Shown here one piece after another: positions 21,063-32,850 of a DNA stretch of 64,000 nt (within the stretch, counting starts at the first letter, position 1; each line of letters opens with the position of its first letter). The stretch is taken from NCBI GenBank assembly GCA_964030475.1, contig CAXIPT010000003.1, positions 929,023 to 993,022 on the forward strand. The letters run 5' to 3'. Origin of the DNA: Tethya wilhelma (taxonomy: Eukaryota > Porifera > Demospongiae > Tethyida > Tethyidae). The notes under the pieces were generated by a model that was not told the origin of the DNA, did not search any database, and was given only the letters and a program-made list of their open reading frames with translations. A program made the position numbers and the translations under genes.

Positions 21063-21739
21063 CCACACTTAGTCTATTGAATTGCTTATAGCTACAGACT
21101 TACTCACTTCTTGATCTGAACCTTTCACAGCTTCTAGTGCCACAGTTGTCTGATCCTTAAATTTCCAGAGTATACGATACATACTTGATGGTAGACACTG
21201 CCATTTGATTGTAAACAGAGTTATAGACTGCAGAATGGAAACAAAAAACATCAAAATTTGGTATTAGGGTACAACCACCATGTATACCCTGGCTTGCTAA
21301 GAGTTACTACCTGGTGGTTAGCCAGTGTACATAAACTTTAGGCGGTACCTTTGAAGTATGACCTAACTAGGGTACAAATATAAATTCAATACAAAAAGTG
21401 TTAATTCCCATATAATTGTGTACATGGGATATGTAAGCTTAGGTGGTACGTTTGAAGTATGACCTAACTACAAGGTACAAGTGTTTAATATGTCTTTAAG
21501 TAGTATAAATACAATACAAAGTGTTAATTCCTATAAAATTATAATTGTAGTACAAAAATTGTAGTACAAATTAGCAAATGTGTGAACTACTTAAACTTAT
21601 GTCTCTAAGTAGGGAGGACAACAAAAACATGACCTTTTTTGTGCCATAATTAGACAAAAGGTCATGATGTATTGTGTGTCCTGCCGCAGTGGTTGAACTT
21701 TCATAAAAGCAATCCTGGTTCGAGTCTCTGACAATATAA
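21063..21739. other. Intergenic upstream of GNAT copy 2
   Basis: Two diverged direct repeats with TTTGAAGTATGACCTAACTA occur at 21349 and 21448. Just before the gene, GGTTCGAGTCTC resembles a tRNA B-box but no cloverleaf is evident. Confidence 0.4.
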
Positions 21740-22396
21740 ATGATCGAATATCAGCTGGTAAAACCCGAGCAGTTTAAAGAAGCCATTGAACTCTTTGTTG
21801 TTCACTTTCTGGCTGATGAGCCCTCAGGCAAGAAGCTTTGGCAACGCTCAGATGTGGAAAACTTCAACAAGATTATCCAAAGCTATTTAGCACAAAACCT
21901 GTCATGGTGTGCAGTGGACACAAATACTGGTAAAATGGTTGGTGTTAGAATAACGTATTCTGTAACAATTGATGAAGCACCAGAATCCCACAAAACACCA
22001 GAAGAACTTTTACAAAGAGGGTGGTCTAAGCAAAGTTTGGCTGCCGTGGCTATGGTACATGGTATACTTGATGTCAAGAAAGTATTGAAGATGTACAATG
22101 AAAACAGGATGTTAGCAATGTTTGCTATGTGTGTTCATCCTGATTATAGAAAAAGAGGTATTGCTACCGAAATGGTGAAGAAAACAATATTACATGCGAA
22201 AGAAGAGTATGGCTACACCTTTTCGGCAGCGATTTGTACAAGTACATACAGCCAGAAGCTGTTTGAGAGACAAGGATTTGAGAAACTAAAAGAAGCATGT
22301 TATGCAACTTACGTTGATGCAGCGACCGGTGAAAAGGTCTTCTTGGGTGTCGATAAAGCTCACCGATCTGCCATAAGCTATGTTAAGAAGCTATAA
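21740..22396 (+). CDS. GNAT-family N-acetyltransferase, copy 2 (arylalkylamine type)
   Basis: Single exon, 218 aa, ATG at 21740. Complete GNAT fold: N-terminal YQLVKPEQFKEAIELFVVHF, the DEPSGKK loop, strand with GKMVGVRITYSV, motif A VHPDYRKRGIATEMVKK with the R-x-x-G-x-A acetyl-CoA loop, and C-terminal LFERQGFEKLKEACYATYVD. Length and layout fit insect/invertebrate arylalkylamine N-acetyltransferases; substrate cannot be read from sequence. It faces the MFS gene tail to tail (842 bp between the stops). A 3' fragment of the same gene is at 17701. Confidence 0.85.
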   Translation: MIEYQLVKPEQFKEAIELFVVHFLADEPSGKKLWQRSDVENFNKIIQSYLAQNLSWCAVDTNTGKMVGVRITYSVTIDEAPESHKTPEELLQRGWSKQSLAAVAMVHGILDVKKVLKMYNENRMLAMFAMCVHPDYRKRGIATEMVKKTILHAKEEYGYTFSAAICTSTYSQKLFERQGFEKLKEACYATYVDAATGEKVFLGVDKAHRSAISYVKKL

Positions 22397-23237
22397 TGTG
22401 AAGGTAAAATTGCCATGAATATTTTATGGATACAATGTCAGGACATTGTAAATTTACTTGCATGGTTCAGTGGTATAGTATTTTAGTTGTATGAATTTTT
22501 TACTATTATTATTCACATTTGTACAAACTAAAGACTAAGACTAGTACTAAGAGCTACAAGTCCATCACAAACTAACCAATAAACGCATTAACCTTTTCAC
22601 AAAGCTACGTACCATGATTGTACAAAATTATAATCATAAAGATTTTAACTTAATTGTCATTCTGGATCACAAAAACAACACAACCTACACCATATACGTG
22701 ACCTGAAACATGTATTTCATAAAGTCTCTTGCATCCATGGCCCATATGCATATTCTTGCATATGGTGCTACAATTATAGAAGGCTGTGGTCATATGGTTA
22801 TATACACATTATATAGTTAATTATGCATAATTATTACTATGCACATATGGTTCAGGTGATGCACGAATTACATGTACCTACGAATAGTTAATGAGATAAC
22901 GTATGCACAATAATTAAGCTAAGACTCAGTATTGTTGCTTGAATTCCAAGTCGTTTTTGTTAAGTTATTATTGTCATGAACACTTATGTTCTACCCAGTG
23001 CACTATTGACAATAAACTGAATACCAAGACTTAGCTGTTTTCACATCAACCTTATTCACACTCCTCAAGTATCAACATTTACTGCGTGATTAAAAATAAC
23101 ACCAACAATAATAATTATTATAAGAAAGATCGAATTAAGTGAAAGATACATAGTCGATCCATAATTGGGAAAAATAAAAATTATATAAAAAAATATGTTT
23201 GCTAATAACTTCACCTTACAAATACACCATATCATGT
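22397..23237. other. Intergenic between convergent GNAT copy 2 and MFS gene (unit C)
   Basis: Shares blocks with 18440-18870 (segmental duplication). AT-rich, no gene seen. Confidence 0.5.
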
Positions 23238-23483
23238 CTAGTCTTTCTTATTCTCTACATCAGTCTGTCCATCTTCCTCATCTTTCTTCTCACTGTTCTC
23301 AAACACTTCATACATCTGAGGGTGTTTCACCAACCACTTGTCCCAGGCCAGAATGACCACACCCAGGAGGACAAAGAAGATAGCCGAGAGGATGTAGAAC
23401 GTGGGGACTGTGATGAGGAGGGCGTAGCCTACGCCCGTGGTGCAGGAGTCAAAGTAGGGGAGGTTTAGGATACCGGGCACCTT

Positions 23484-23531
<48 letters not shown>

Positions 23532-25148
23532 ATTATAAGTACTAAGTCAATTCACCTAAGCCTACAAGTATAAAAGCATACCTAATATGTTTTTTAAAGG
23601 TATGGGACAAATGCAAAGATTTAAACTAGTAAAGGATAACCATATTAGTGCTTGAAATATTGAAATCGGTTGATAACATACGGTCGAGTAATAAAGAGGA
23701 AAAAAAATGAAGGTTCGATCGATCGTGCAAATGAACAAGAAATGTATTTTACATAAGTAAAAAGTATCACAAATTTTTTTCATGATTCAAGTTAGCAGTG
23801 TGCTACATATACTTACAATGACAGGCCCCACACTGGCCACTATGGTGATGACTCCAATGTAAATGGCTGAGGCCTGAGCTCTCATGGCAGGCATACAGAT
23901 GTCCTACATACACGTACAACAGGGGAAAAAAAACCCAACAAAAATAAAGCAAAACAATACTTGATAATATACACGACAGTTTGTTGGAAAAAAATCTTGA
24001 TATCTAGCTTGGATTCATGTATGTGAGATTAACTCCTATAATATTATTTCTCAGCACGTAGTAATGTATGAGGCATGTGTGAGGGTCTAAAGCGTACAAC
24101 TTATGCACACATGTGCACTACGCCCTTTCTCCCCCCCCCCCTACACACACACACATACCTGGACAATGGCAGCAGCAGGTCCCAGCCAGGTCTCAGCAGT
24201 GATGTAGGCCAGTAGGAGAATACCGTAAGAGACATGAGATGTGGGGGCCACTAATACACCAATTATACAAGGGGCAGCCAGGAATTGACTCGCAGCGATG
24301 ACATAAGCCTTTGCATTCTTCCAACGAGTGGAGAGTCTGTGAGTGTAATGGGATAATGGAACAGGAAAAGAAATAAAACACACCAAATCGAAAACATCAC
24401 CAACTCAATGCACCAGTCGACCATTATCAGTTCCAACTGAATAAAGATCAGCAGTAAACTTAGCTCTTGCACACAACATTATGTTAACATTAGTATTAGA
24501 GCATGCTTTATACATTGTTCAATATGGGCTATACGGTACACTAAACTACTATAAATAGTGCAAGGTGGATACTATTTGGAAAATTCTGAGAAACTGAACA
24601 ATGCTCAGGAAACCACAAACATAAAGGAATCTTCCTAATGCCTATACATGCTCAGGCAAATAAATGTCTAGAAAAATGGCACTACATTATAAGTTCACAT
24701 AAATTATACAGTTATACTGTATAGCACGAAATTTTGGCAGATTTCAATATTGGTGGATTGGCAGTTTTGGAAAGGACTGCCAGTATAAAATCTGTGAAAC
24801 TGTCATTTTTGTGTATGTGCATGTGCTACCGCCAAAATAAAATCTGTCAATCATGAAATTTTCGACAATCTGGCAATATTTTGTGCTATACGATAGCAGT
24901 ATTATTTCACGTTACCTATCAGAGAGATAGCCTCCTATAAACGAGCCCAGACCTCCTCCAATGAGGACCACAAACCCCACCGGAATGGAGTAGTCATCAG
25001 CGTCCACGTTGTACTGACGGACAAAGAAGGTTGGAAGCCACACCCCTAGAGCGTAGCCAGGGATGTTCCTGAAGGAGCCGGCCAATAGGAGCATCCAGAA
25101 GGGAGGGTTCTTTAGGAGGAAGAGGGCTACTTCCTGTGAGGAGGGAGG

Positions 25149-25210
<62 letters not shown>

Positions 25211-26677
25211 NGTCGAGTAATAAAGAGGAAAAAAAATGAAGGTTCGATCGATCGTGCAAATGAACAAGAAATGTATTTTACATAAGTAAAAAGTATCACA
25301 AATTTTTTTCATGATTCAAGTTAGCAGTGTGCTACATATACTTACAATGACAGGCCCCACACTGGCCACTATGGTGATGACTCCAATGTAAATGGCTGAG
25401 GCCTGAGCTCTCATGGCAGGCATACAGATGTCCTACATACACGTACAACAGGGGAAAAAAAACCCAACAAAAATAAAGCAAAACAATACTTGATAATATA
25501 CACGACAGTTTGTTGGAAAAAAATCTTGATATCTAGCTTGGATTCATGTATGTGAGATTAACTCCTATAATATTATTTCTCAGCACGTAGTAATGTATGA
25601 GGCATGTGTGAGGGTCTAAAGCGTACAACTTATGCACACATGTGCACTACGCCCTTTCTCCCCCCCCCCCTACACACACACACATACCTGGACAATGGCA
25701 GCAGCAGGTCCCAGCCAGGTCTCAGCAGTGATGTAGGCCAGTAGGAGAATACCGTAAGAGACATGAGATGTGGGGGCCACTAATACACCAATTATACAAG
25801 GGGCAGCCAGGAATTGACTCGCAGCGATGACATAAGCCTTTGCATTCTTCCAACGAGTGGAGAGTCTGTGAGTGTAATGGGATAATGGAACAGGAAAAGA
25901 AATAAAACACACCAAATCGAAAACATCACCAACTCAATGCACCAGTCGACCATTATCAGTTCCAACTGAATAAAGATCAGCAGTAAACTTAGCTCTTGCA
26001 CACAACATTATGTTAACATTAGTATTAGAGCATGCTTTATACATTGTTCAATATGGGCTATACGGTACACTAAACTACTATAAATAGTGCAAGGTGGATA
26101 CTATTTGGAAAATTCTGAGAAACTGAACAATGCTCAGGAAACCACAAACATAAAGGAATCTTCCTAATGCCTATACATGCTCAGGCAAATAAATGTCTAG
26201 AAAAATGGCACTACATTATAAGTTCACATAAATTATACAGTTATACTGTATAGCACGAAATTTTGGCAGATTTCAATATTGGTGGATTGGCAGTTTTGGA
26301 AAGGACTGCCAGTATAAAATCTGTGAAACTGTCATTTTTGTGTATGTGCATGTGCTACCGCCAAAATAAAATCTGTCAATCATGAAATTTTCGACAATCT
26401 GGCAATATTTTGTGCTATACGATAGCAGTATTATTTCACGTTACCTATCAGAGAGATAGCCTCCTATAAACGAGCCCAGACCTCCTCCAATGAGGACCAC
26501 AAACCCCACCGGAATGGAGTAGTCATCAGCGTCCACGTTGTACTGACGGACAAAGAAGGTTGGAAGCCACACCCCTAGAGCGTAGCCAGGGATGTTCCTG
26601 AAGGAGCCGGCCAATAGGAGCATCCAGAAGGGAGGGTTCTTTAGGAGGAAGAGGGCTACTTCCTGTGAGGAGGGAGG

Positions 26678-26720
<43 letters not shown>

Positions 26721-27298
26721 CGGCATGGGTGAATTATAAGATCAAAGTATTTGTTCGTGTACGTGTATGTACACTGTGGATATGGTTGAATAACCTCAGA
26801 TTGTTGGTATGTGCACTTACATAAACATGTGCTTGATTGCTAGTGAGTAAACAAAAACTAAAGTCTTAAAACTAATGTCTTGACCCATGGGAAGCATAGT
26901 ATACTACAAATGGCTTATAGAACTTGTATAATACTATATCCAAAATGCCCGGGAGTGTGGTTTTAGTTACCATGCATTTCTTGCATGCATAAATGATTTA
27001 ATTTGTTCAAGCAGGCATATCCAAGTACAGTCAAGCCTCCTTCCAAAGATCTCTCCTGTTTGACCACACACTCACGGTAAGGGATAGCCTGGGAACAAGG
27101 CTACTTGCTAACCTTTATAGAGTAGACATTCTTCCCTCTCCTCCTAGCCTTCCTCTGTTCTCTGACTCTCTTTGGCTCCCAGAGAGCCATCATGGCCAGG
27201 GGAGTCAATACCAGACCAGCTATACCAAGGATCCTGAAGGTCCATCTCCAACTGAGGACTAGAGTGATGGAGGCACTCCACCAGCTGAGAGCACCACC

Positions 27299-27353
<55 letters not shown>

Positions 27354-30300
27354 AATGAATTATGAGTGCCATTTCAATGGATACAAAGAGACTATGTGTA
27401 CAACTGAAATGAAGGGATCAAACCTTAATTGCACATAACACAATCTCCAAATAATGCCCACATGCATGTATATATACATATACGGAGTTCTATTTTTCAT
27501 TGAAGCTCCATCTGTACTATTGCATAAAATTTTTGATGTTGTGTGCTGAATGTGGATTGGGAATAGGACAGCAATACTAGAGCTAGGGTGTAACAGGAAT
27601 GAGACTCACCCACAAAGACTCCATAGTGATAGACGGAGAGGGCAAATGCTCTGTGTTTGGAAGGGAAATGATCAGCCAACAGAGAGTAAGCCACTGGGTT
27701 GCAGGCAGCCTGGGTGTACAGATAAATGCATTATGAGTAGGTAAAAATGTTACCAGCAATATAATTGCAAAGCACCTTTTTCAAGTCGATGTTGGCAGTT
27801 AATAGTTGTGTTAGTAATACATATTAAGCAAACAATTTTATAAGACATATGTAACAAGTGCATGTGACTGTTCAAAATGTTCCTAATATCACAAAGAACT
27901 CTTGCCATACTATCATCTTAATTTCCTTCCTTCCCACTATCTTCTTCATCCTGACTATCTTCAGGTACAACAGAAAATGCCAAACTGAAGCGATACAACT
28001 CTTGCTCCCAGCTAACTTTCCAGGTTTTACTGGAGGTTTCTACGACTTCTTATATCGATCAATCTGTCCATGGCATAGTTGACTTGTGTTCTGCTTGCTA
28101 GTTCATCAAAGCTAAACCTGGTTAATGAGACTACTCTCCAGGGCTAATGCAAAAGGTTCTTTGTCCCCAGGTGGAGTTCCTTCAGGAAGACAGTGTTTGT
28201 CTATAGCAGTTAGAACAAATAAACCATCCTTGCCATAGTCTTCAGATTGATATTGGTGGTGTTGCTATGGATCATCTTCGTCATGATACAACTCATCTGT
28301 GGCTTTCTACATAACTATATAATTATTGTGTCAATGATATTATTGTATTTGTTTGTCTTTGTCCCGGCTGCTATTCATAGCTGACCCTCAGCAGTATACC
28401 TCAGCTAAAATCTCAGAACTCTCACTTATTTTTACTTCACCCATTCTTTATCTCATGTATACTTGCTGTAAAGCAATAACAATAATAATAATAATAATAA
28501 TAATAAAAAGGCAAACTTACGTAAAAATAATCTCGATTTCCCCCCTAAAGAATATTTAGTTGATTATTCTCAAGAGCCTGCATGGGAGAGGCTTATTCAT
28601 TCTATAGCTGTATTTTTTTTTTTTTTGAAGCATAGGACAGACTTCATAGCCACATCCCCACCCGTAAATAAATAATAATTTTGAATAGGATAAATTGGTT
28701 CACTGAGATTCACAATGCAAAGTACAAATATCTTTTTAAAGTCAGCTAAAAGTAGCATTCACTATAAAACAATGTCAAGTTACATAATATTTTAGGTCAG
28801 ACAATTCCATGATAGTTTTGTCAAATAGTTCCCTGGCAATGCGAACATGGTGACACAGTGCTTCTGGTTCCATAGAAGATGCGTATGACAATTCTACCAT
28901 AAGTTGAGCCAATTGTGCTATAGTGGTGGACAATATATTTCGGGCATTGGACAGTGGTTCAGCTGGTACCGTGGTAAATGACATAAAATTATCTGATATA
29001 AATTGAGATAATTGTGCTATAGTGTTACACAAAAGTGCTACAACTGAATGTAGCGTCTCCACAGGTTGGCATTGGTTAGGCAGTTGTTGCAGAGTGTCGG
29101 ACAATAGCGCTATAGCACTGGATAATAGTGCTACTAGTTCCTCAGCAGACAATACTGAAAACTGTGGTATTTCATAGTCAACAGAAAATGCCACATAAAT
29201 AACAAAAGCAGCACAATTCCTTGCTCGTTTACCTGGGTATACTGGTGGTGGATTAGCAAGCATTTTCCTTCTGTTAGGCTCCCCAAAGTACACATTGTTT
29301 ATGAGGCAACTCTCCAGGGCAAATGCAAAAAGTTCTTTGTCCCCAGCTGGAGTTCCTTCAGGAAGACAGTGTTTGTCTATAGCAGCTAGAACAAATAAAC
29401 CATCCTTGCCATAGTCTTCAGATCGATGTTCTCGAAACCTACCATTAATTCCACCGTCAAGCTTCCATGTGTTATAGTCCATTCGGTTAAATTCTGGTAC
29501 ATCTTTTCTTTTCTTAACAAAAGATTTTCCAATGTAGATCTTTCTAACTATTCTTTCAATTCGTTCAATACAATGCCACATATGTTCAATCAGGTCATTC
29601 TCAACCCCTCTTTGAGGTAAGTAGTACCTGCGCTTATAGTTTTCTGCATTTAAATCAATTAAACAATCCATGGCATACCCAACAGCTGTTCCCCTAGCTA
29701 GGTCCTCAAAGCTGCAGTACAATCCTCTTGTAGAAGTGGATGCAATAGAACCTCCATATGCCATCTCTTAACCAGTGTTGCAAAACTAGATTTTCTATAA
29801 TAGTTATGACAGTTGATCTATGAAAATCAGGTGTCCAGATATGACTACTGTATAGCTATTGTTTCCCAAAGTTTACACTAAGGGCGTGCCCATCAACCAT
29901 ATAAGTTTATGTTTACGAAAAAGGACAATGATACATTGTACAACCACTCTATCACATGAAAAAATCATGATAGTGTATATAATTATCCACACTAACAATT
30001 TTGTGCTATGTGTATACACTTTTCCTATCTTCTTGTAAGCTACAGGGATGATAACCCCTTAACCCGATCTCTTCCCTCCCCCCACCCATCCATACCTCTC
30101 CTATCCCCAGTAGTATTCTCAGTAGCAGTAGTTGCCAGAATGCCGTTACAAACCCAGTGAGGAGGACCTGACCCGACCAGAAGAGGACACCCAACAGGAG
30201 GACGAGGGAACGGGACCGGGTGTCGGCTAATCTGGCCAACGGGAGACCAGCCACCACATAGATCACAATGAATGCAGGACCTAGTGTACATGGGAGGCAT

Positions 30301-31561
30301 GAGATCAAAGAGAGAATTTAAAGAGACATGCACACATCAACCATTAAGAGCCACTGCATGGAAAGATATGGTGACAGCTATATAGTTAGGATTTGTTTTG
30401 TATTTGTATAGCGGGAAAGTTTTGGGGTGTCAAACTTTCGCGAATGTCTCGAGTCAAACATTTTTGCCGATGAGCTGGATAAAAACTCTCACGGATGGAA
30501 CGTGATCTGCAAAAACCGTGAAAGTTAAACTTTCCTGCTATACGGTATAATGTAGTCTTGTACCCTGACTTTCTCCTTTGACCTTTTAGGATAGAAACAA
30601 TGAGAAAGGGAGAGCCAGGGTAGGGCACTACTTGGTGTTATCTTAGCTATACATACAACATTAATGAATGCATTTGAGAGTATGTATGCATATGGTGATA
30701 GCATAAAACCATCACATGAAGTGGCTTGAGCTTTTAGAGTACAAAAAACTTTTACTGTATTTTATGGAAAACCTTTACCAACTGTTAGAAAAAATGGTAA
30801 AGATTGTCAATGAAGCTAATCAAGAATTCATATTTTAGCAGACAAAAACGTAAAATGGTCAGAATAGAATGTACTACAACACTCTTCAACATTAACGTAA
30901 ACATTAACAAATGGTCTTACTGATGTCCCATACAGTATACCCTACCTGTCAACAGTCCCTGTTGATCATCATCAAAGTGAATACAATCTTGTTGCGTTAA
31001 GTTTGTCAAATTTAACTCATTTCCACCACTTCCACCAGAACCACTCCCCACCTCCAACAAAGACGTATCATCACTGCCTTCAAACAGAAACAAAGTATCG
31101 TTACTTTCGTTTGCACATTCTGATTTCACAGAGGCTTCACATCGCAGCCCTCCAGGTATCGTAACCGGTAAAACCAGTCTGTCTGCTTGATTGAGGATGT
31201 ATATTAAAAAGAGTACTATTAGCAGTACAACTGCAAAGGGGGTAATTCTTGATTCTGCGTCTGGAGACCGATAAGATGTCAAAAAGTTGTAACAGTTTGG
31301 ACACAAGAGCTGGAATCTTGATTTAGACTCATGGTCTCTTAGCAGGATGCTCCTATACTCTTGTTTATCGCTCTTCATGATGCTGTCGCCGTCTGAATCA
31401 GAGGTGAAGCCGTCGTAGTGCTCTTTATTTGGAATACCTGAAAAAGTGCACGTCTCTCCGCTCGTATCATAGAGCACGGAGAGACCAGAATCGCTCGCTG
31501 GATGACTCGAAATAGTAAGTCTCTTTTCTTGGGAGTTGCGTATTTGCATGTGATCGTCCAT
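23238..31561 (-). CDS. MFS transporter, spinster-like
   Basis: Eight coding exons with GT-AG sites and matching phases: complement of 30946-31561, 30096-30280, 27610-27709, 27113-27297, 24916-25133, 24159-24336, 23817-23903 and 23238-23480; 603 aa. A 105-residue acidic cytosolic N terminus precedes TM1 (about 107-125) and NQADRLVLPVTIP, matching the N-x-x-DR motif of spinster proteins. A loop with N-glycosylation sequons (NESND, NLTNLT) follows, then LARLADTRSRS, the MFS motif A. The final exon ends in a charged tail. Spinster proteins are usually lysosomal or plasma-membrane lipid/sugar transporters; substrate unknown. A second set of exons 5-7 exists at 25346-26662. A nested gene lies in intron 2. 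Confidence 0.8.
23488..23530 (+). repeat. (TG)n microsatellite
   Basis: Uninterrupted TG dinucleotides next to the last MFS exon acceptor; on the coding strand this is a CA tract. Confidence 0.9.
23683..25210. repeat. Direct duplication of MFS exons 5-7, copy 1
   Basis: Identical as far as compared to 25212-26717, offset 1529, including introns and an internal MITE. Ends in a (TG)n tract (25152-25210) at the N at 25211. Confidence 0.85.
24715..24893. mobile_element. Hairpin MITE, TACTGTATAGC-type ends (copy in first block)
   Basis: Left end TACTGTATAGCACGAAATTT, right end GTGCTATACGATA; interior repeats of the TTTTGGCAGATTT and AAATCTGTCAA type pair with each other. Same group as 13201 and 30402. 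Confidence 0.65.
25212..26717. repeat. Direct duplication of MFS exons 5-7, copy 2
   Basis: Holds complete second copies of exon 7 (25346-25432), exon 6 (25688-25865) and exon 5 (26445-26662) on the minus strand. The three exons sum to 483 nt (161 codons), so inclusion of both sets would keep frame. Because one edge is the N at 25211, an assembly duplication is the likelier explanation. A duplicate of the 24715 MITE is at 26244-26422. Confidence 0.8.
27302..27350 (+). repeat. (GA)n microsatellite at splice acceptor
   Basis: Forms the pyrimidine tract (CT on the minus strand) before MFS exon 4. Confidence 0.85.
28040..28245 (-). pseudogene. Partial copy of the nested orphan gene
   Basis: CAATCTGTCCATGGCATA corresponds to 29665 onwards and TCTTTGTCCCCAGGTGGAGT to 29332 onwards, so about 260 bp in between are deleted. 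The frame is not maintained. It sits inside the same MFS intron as its parent. Confidence 0.75.
28246..28774. other. Intronic non-coding DNA with (AAT)n
   Basis: (AAT)n at about 28468-28505; a T run at 28612-28626. Nothing else recognised. Confidence 0.5.
28775..29764 (-). CDS. Orphan 329-aa protein nested in an MFS intron
   Basis: Single exon, ATG at 29764, 329 aa. I do not recognise the family. Residues 1-195 are a soluble, mixed-charge domain (RRYYLPQRGVENDLIEHMWH, DGLFVLAAIDKHCLPEGTPA, a FGEPNRRKML motif) that is copied in the nearby pseudogene. Residues about 203-325 contain four degenerate amphipathic repeats built on a hydrophobic L-x-x-x-I-x-x-L pattern: ELVALLSSAIALLSDTLQQL, SVVALLCNTIAQLSQFI, NILSTTIAQLAQLMVEL and ARELFDKTIMELSDL. 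No signal peptide. It lies on the same strand inside intron 2 of the MFS gene. Confidence 0.7.
   Translation of the reverse strand: MAYGGSIASTSTRGLYCSFEDLARGTAVGYAMDCLIDLNAENYKRRYYLPQRGVENDLIEHMWHCIERIERIVRKIYIGKSFVKKRKDVPEFNRMDYNTWKLDGGINGRFREHRSEDYGKDGLFVLAAIDKHCLPEGTPAGDKELFAFALESCLINNVYFGEPNRRKMLANPPPVYPGKRARNCAAFVIYVAFSVDYEIPQFSVLSAEELVALLSSAIALLSDTLQQLPNQCQPVETLHSVVALLCNTIAQLSQFISDNFMSFTTVPAEPLSNARNILSTTIAQLAQLMVELSYASSMEPEALCHHVRIARELFDKTIMELSDLKYYVT
29765..30095. other. Upstream region of the nested gene (MFS intron 2)
   Basis: No repeats or motifs recognised. Confidence 0.3.
30402..30546. mobile_element. Hairpin MITE in MFS intron 1
   Basis: Ends GTATAGCGGGAAAGTTT and AACTTTCCTGCTATACGGTA; interior AACTTTCGCGAATG and CGTGAAAGTTAAAC. 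Shares TACCGTATAGC-type ends with 13201. Confidence 0.7.
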
Positions 31562-31623
31562 ATTCAGTAAAAATTAGAGACAATTTTCTACTGTTCTTTC
31601 ATGGTTCTTTGCTGTATCGTGAT

Positions 31624-31629
31624 CACGTG
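31624..31629. promoter_or_regulatory. CACGTG E-box upstream of MFS gene
   Basis: CACGTG within GATCACGTGG, 63 bp before the ATG at 31561. The same CACGTGATCACG stands 52 bp before the start of the paralogous copy (40217-40222). It could bind a MITF/TFEB-type or USF factor; the factor is inference. Confidence 0.4.
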
Positions 31630-31700
31630 GTAGAGCCGGCACTGTTTGGAGGTGGGGCTAATTAGATCATTCTTTGAACTTTGACCATGATTGCCCATTG

Positions 31701-32844
31701 TAATTGTAATTGTGATAATTATTAGCACTCCAACAAAAGGAGCATACACATAGCTACAAGACAAAGTATTCTTAAAGATAAATATTAGTTATAGTAATTT
31801 ATAATAGAATATAGATATAATTAAGCAGTACACATAAAATATATCTCATCTTCCAAGTGACAGTTACAGTGTCGATTAGACCGGCACCACGAATGAAATC
31901 AGCACAGAGACTATCAGCAATGTCGTAATGTTTAACAAATTGAAAACCATAGAGAGAGTTAAAGCCAAAAGAGAACTGAGCAGAGGAGGAGCATTGAAAT
32001 AAGATATCAGCAATGAAGGATGGAAGCTTAGCTGCACTGGCCAAAATTCTTCTAGATCTCAGGACAACAACATTGTAGATGCTCTGAAGATTGCCAATCT
32101 GATGCAGGATGCCAGTATGACAGTGACGTGGAAGAGACCATATCTTTCGAAGAATGTTATTAAAGGAAGATGTTTAAGCTTCGGAGAAGAGACATTCCAT
32201 AATGAAGAGCCATATTAAATTATAAGGAGAGACAAAAACTAGCAACGAGATGTGTTAAGACAAATGGGTCACAACAGGAGAGGAGATGTAGGATGCAATT
32301 TGCCTTTCGACATAGTTTCTTGGTTATTGCAGATATGTCCTCATCATCTGACAGATTATACGTAAGAATATGACCAAGGTGACATGCCGACTTCAAGATA
32401 GTTAAAGACTGGCCCAAAAAAATAAACTTTGGTTGAACTGAGTCATTGGATTTAAAAAACTTCACAACCTGAGTTTTGTCAGGATTAAACATCAAATTAT
32501 GCTTCCTTGCAAATGATGCACAGACAGTGAGCAAACAGCGCAGAGCAGAAGGAGATGGTGCTAACAAGGCAATTGTCATCAGCGTAACAGACGGCACCAA
32601 CAAAATGGTGCTTCCAATAGCATCCAACACCAGTATTCTCAAGATCACTTAAGAGTTCATCAATGTAGATTGTAAAGAGAACAGGGGACAGTACTCCTCC
32701 TTGTCTAACTCCATTAGTTGATGAAAAGCTAGCTGAGAGATGATCACACCATCTATATAACCTTAAGGAATTGTGAAGAGTACCACGAAAGCAATAGACG
32801 TACTACCACAGGAGAAAGATCTTTGTCCAAAAGGTTCAAAGGTT
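31701..32844 (-). mobile_element. Non-LTR retrotransposon (LINE) fragment, 5'-truncated, frameshifted
   Basis: Reverse transcriptase motifs are read on the minus strand: NGVRQGGVLSPVLFTIYIDE (about 32713-32654), VGAVCYADD (about 32600, the catalytic box), then after a one-base shift IALLAPSPSALR, NPDKTQVVKF and LGHIL. The 3' end has short CAATTA repeats rather than poly(A). CCATTG is directly repeated at 31695-31700 and 32845-32850. The paralogous region at 40140-40160 is an unoccupied site, proving insertion. Confidence 0.85.
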
Positions 32845-32850
32845 CCATTG

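Noticed and set aside
21672..21728. tRNA-like A and B boxes (GCCGCAGTGGTT, GGTTCGAGTCTC)
   Set aside because: The T-stem does not pair and the acceptor stem pairs over only about four bases. At most a decayed tRNA-derived fragment.
24912..25299. ORFs with His-Thr repeats
   Set aside because: They read through a splice acceptor, a (TG)n tract and an N; only the part up to 25133 is exon.
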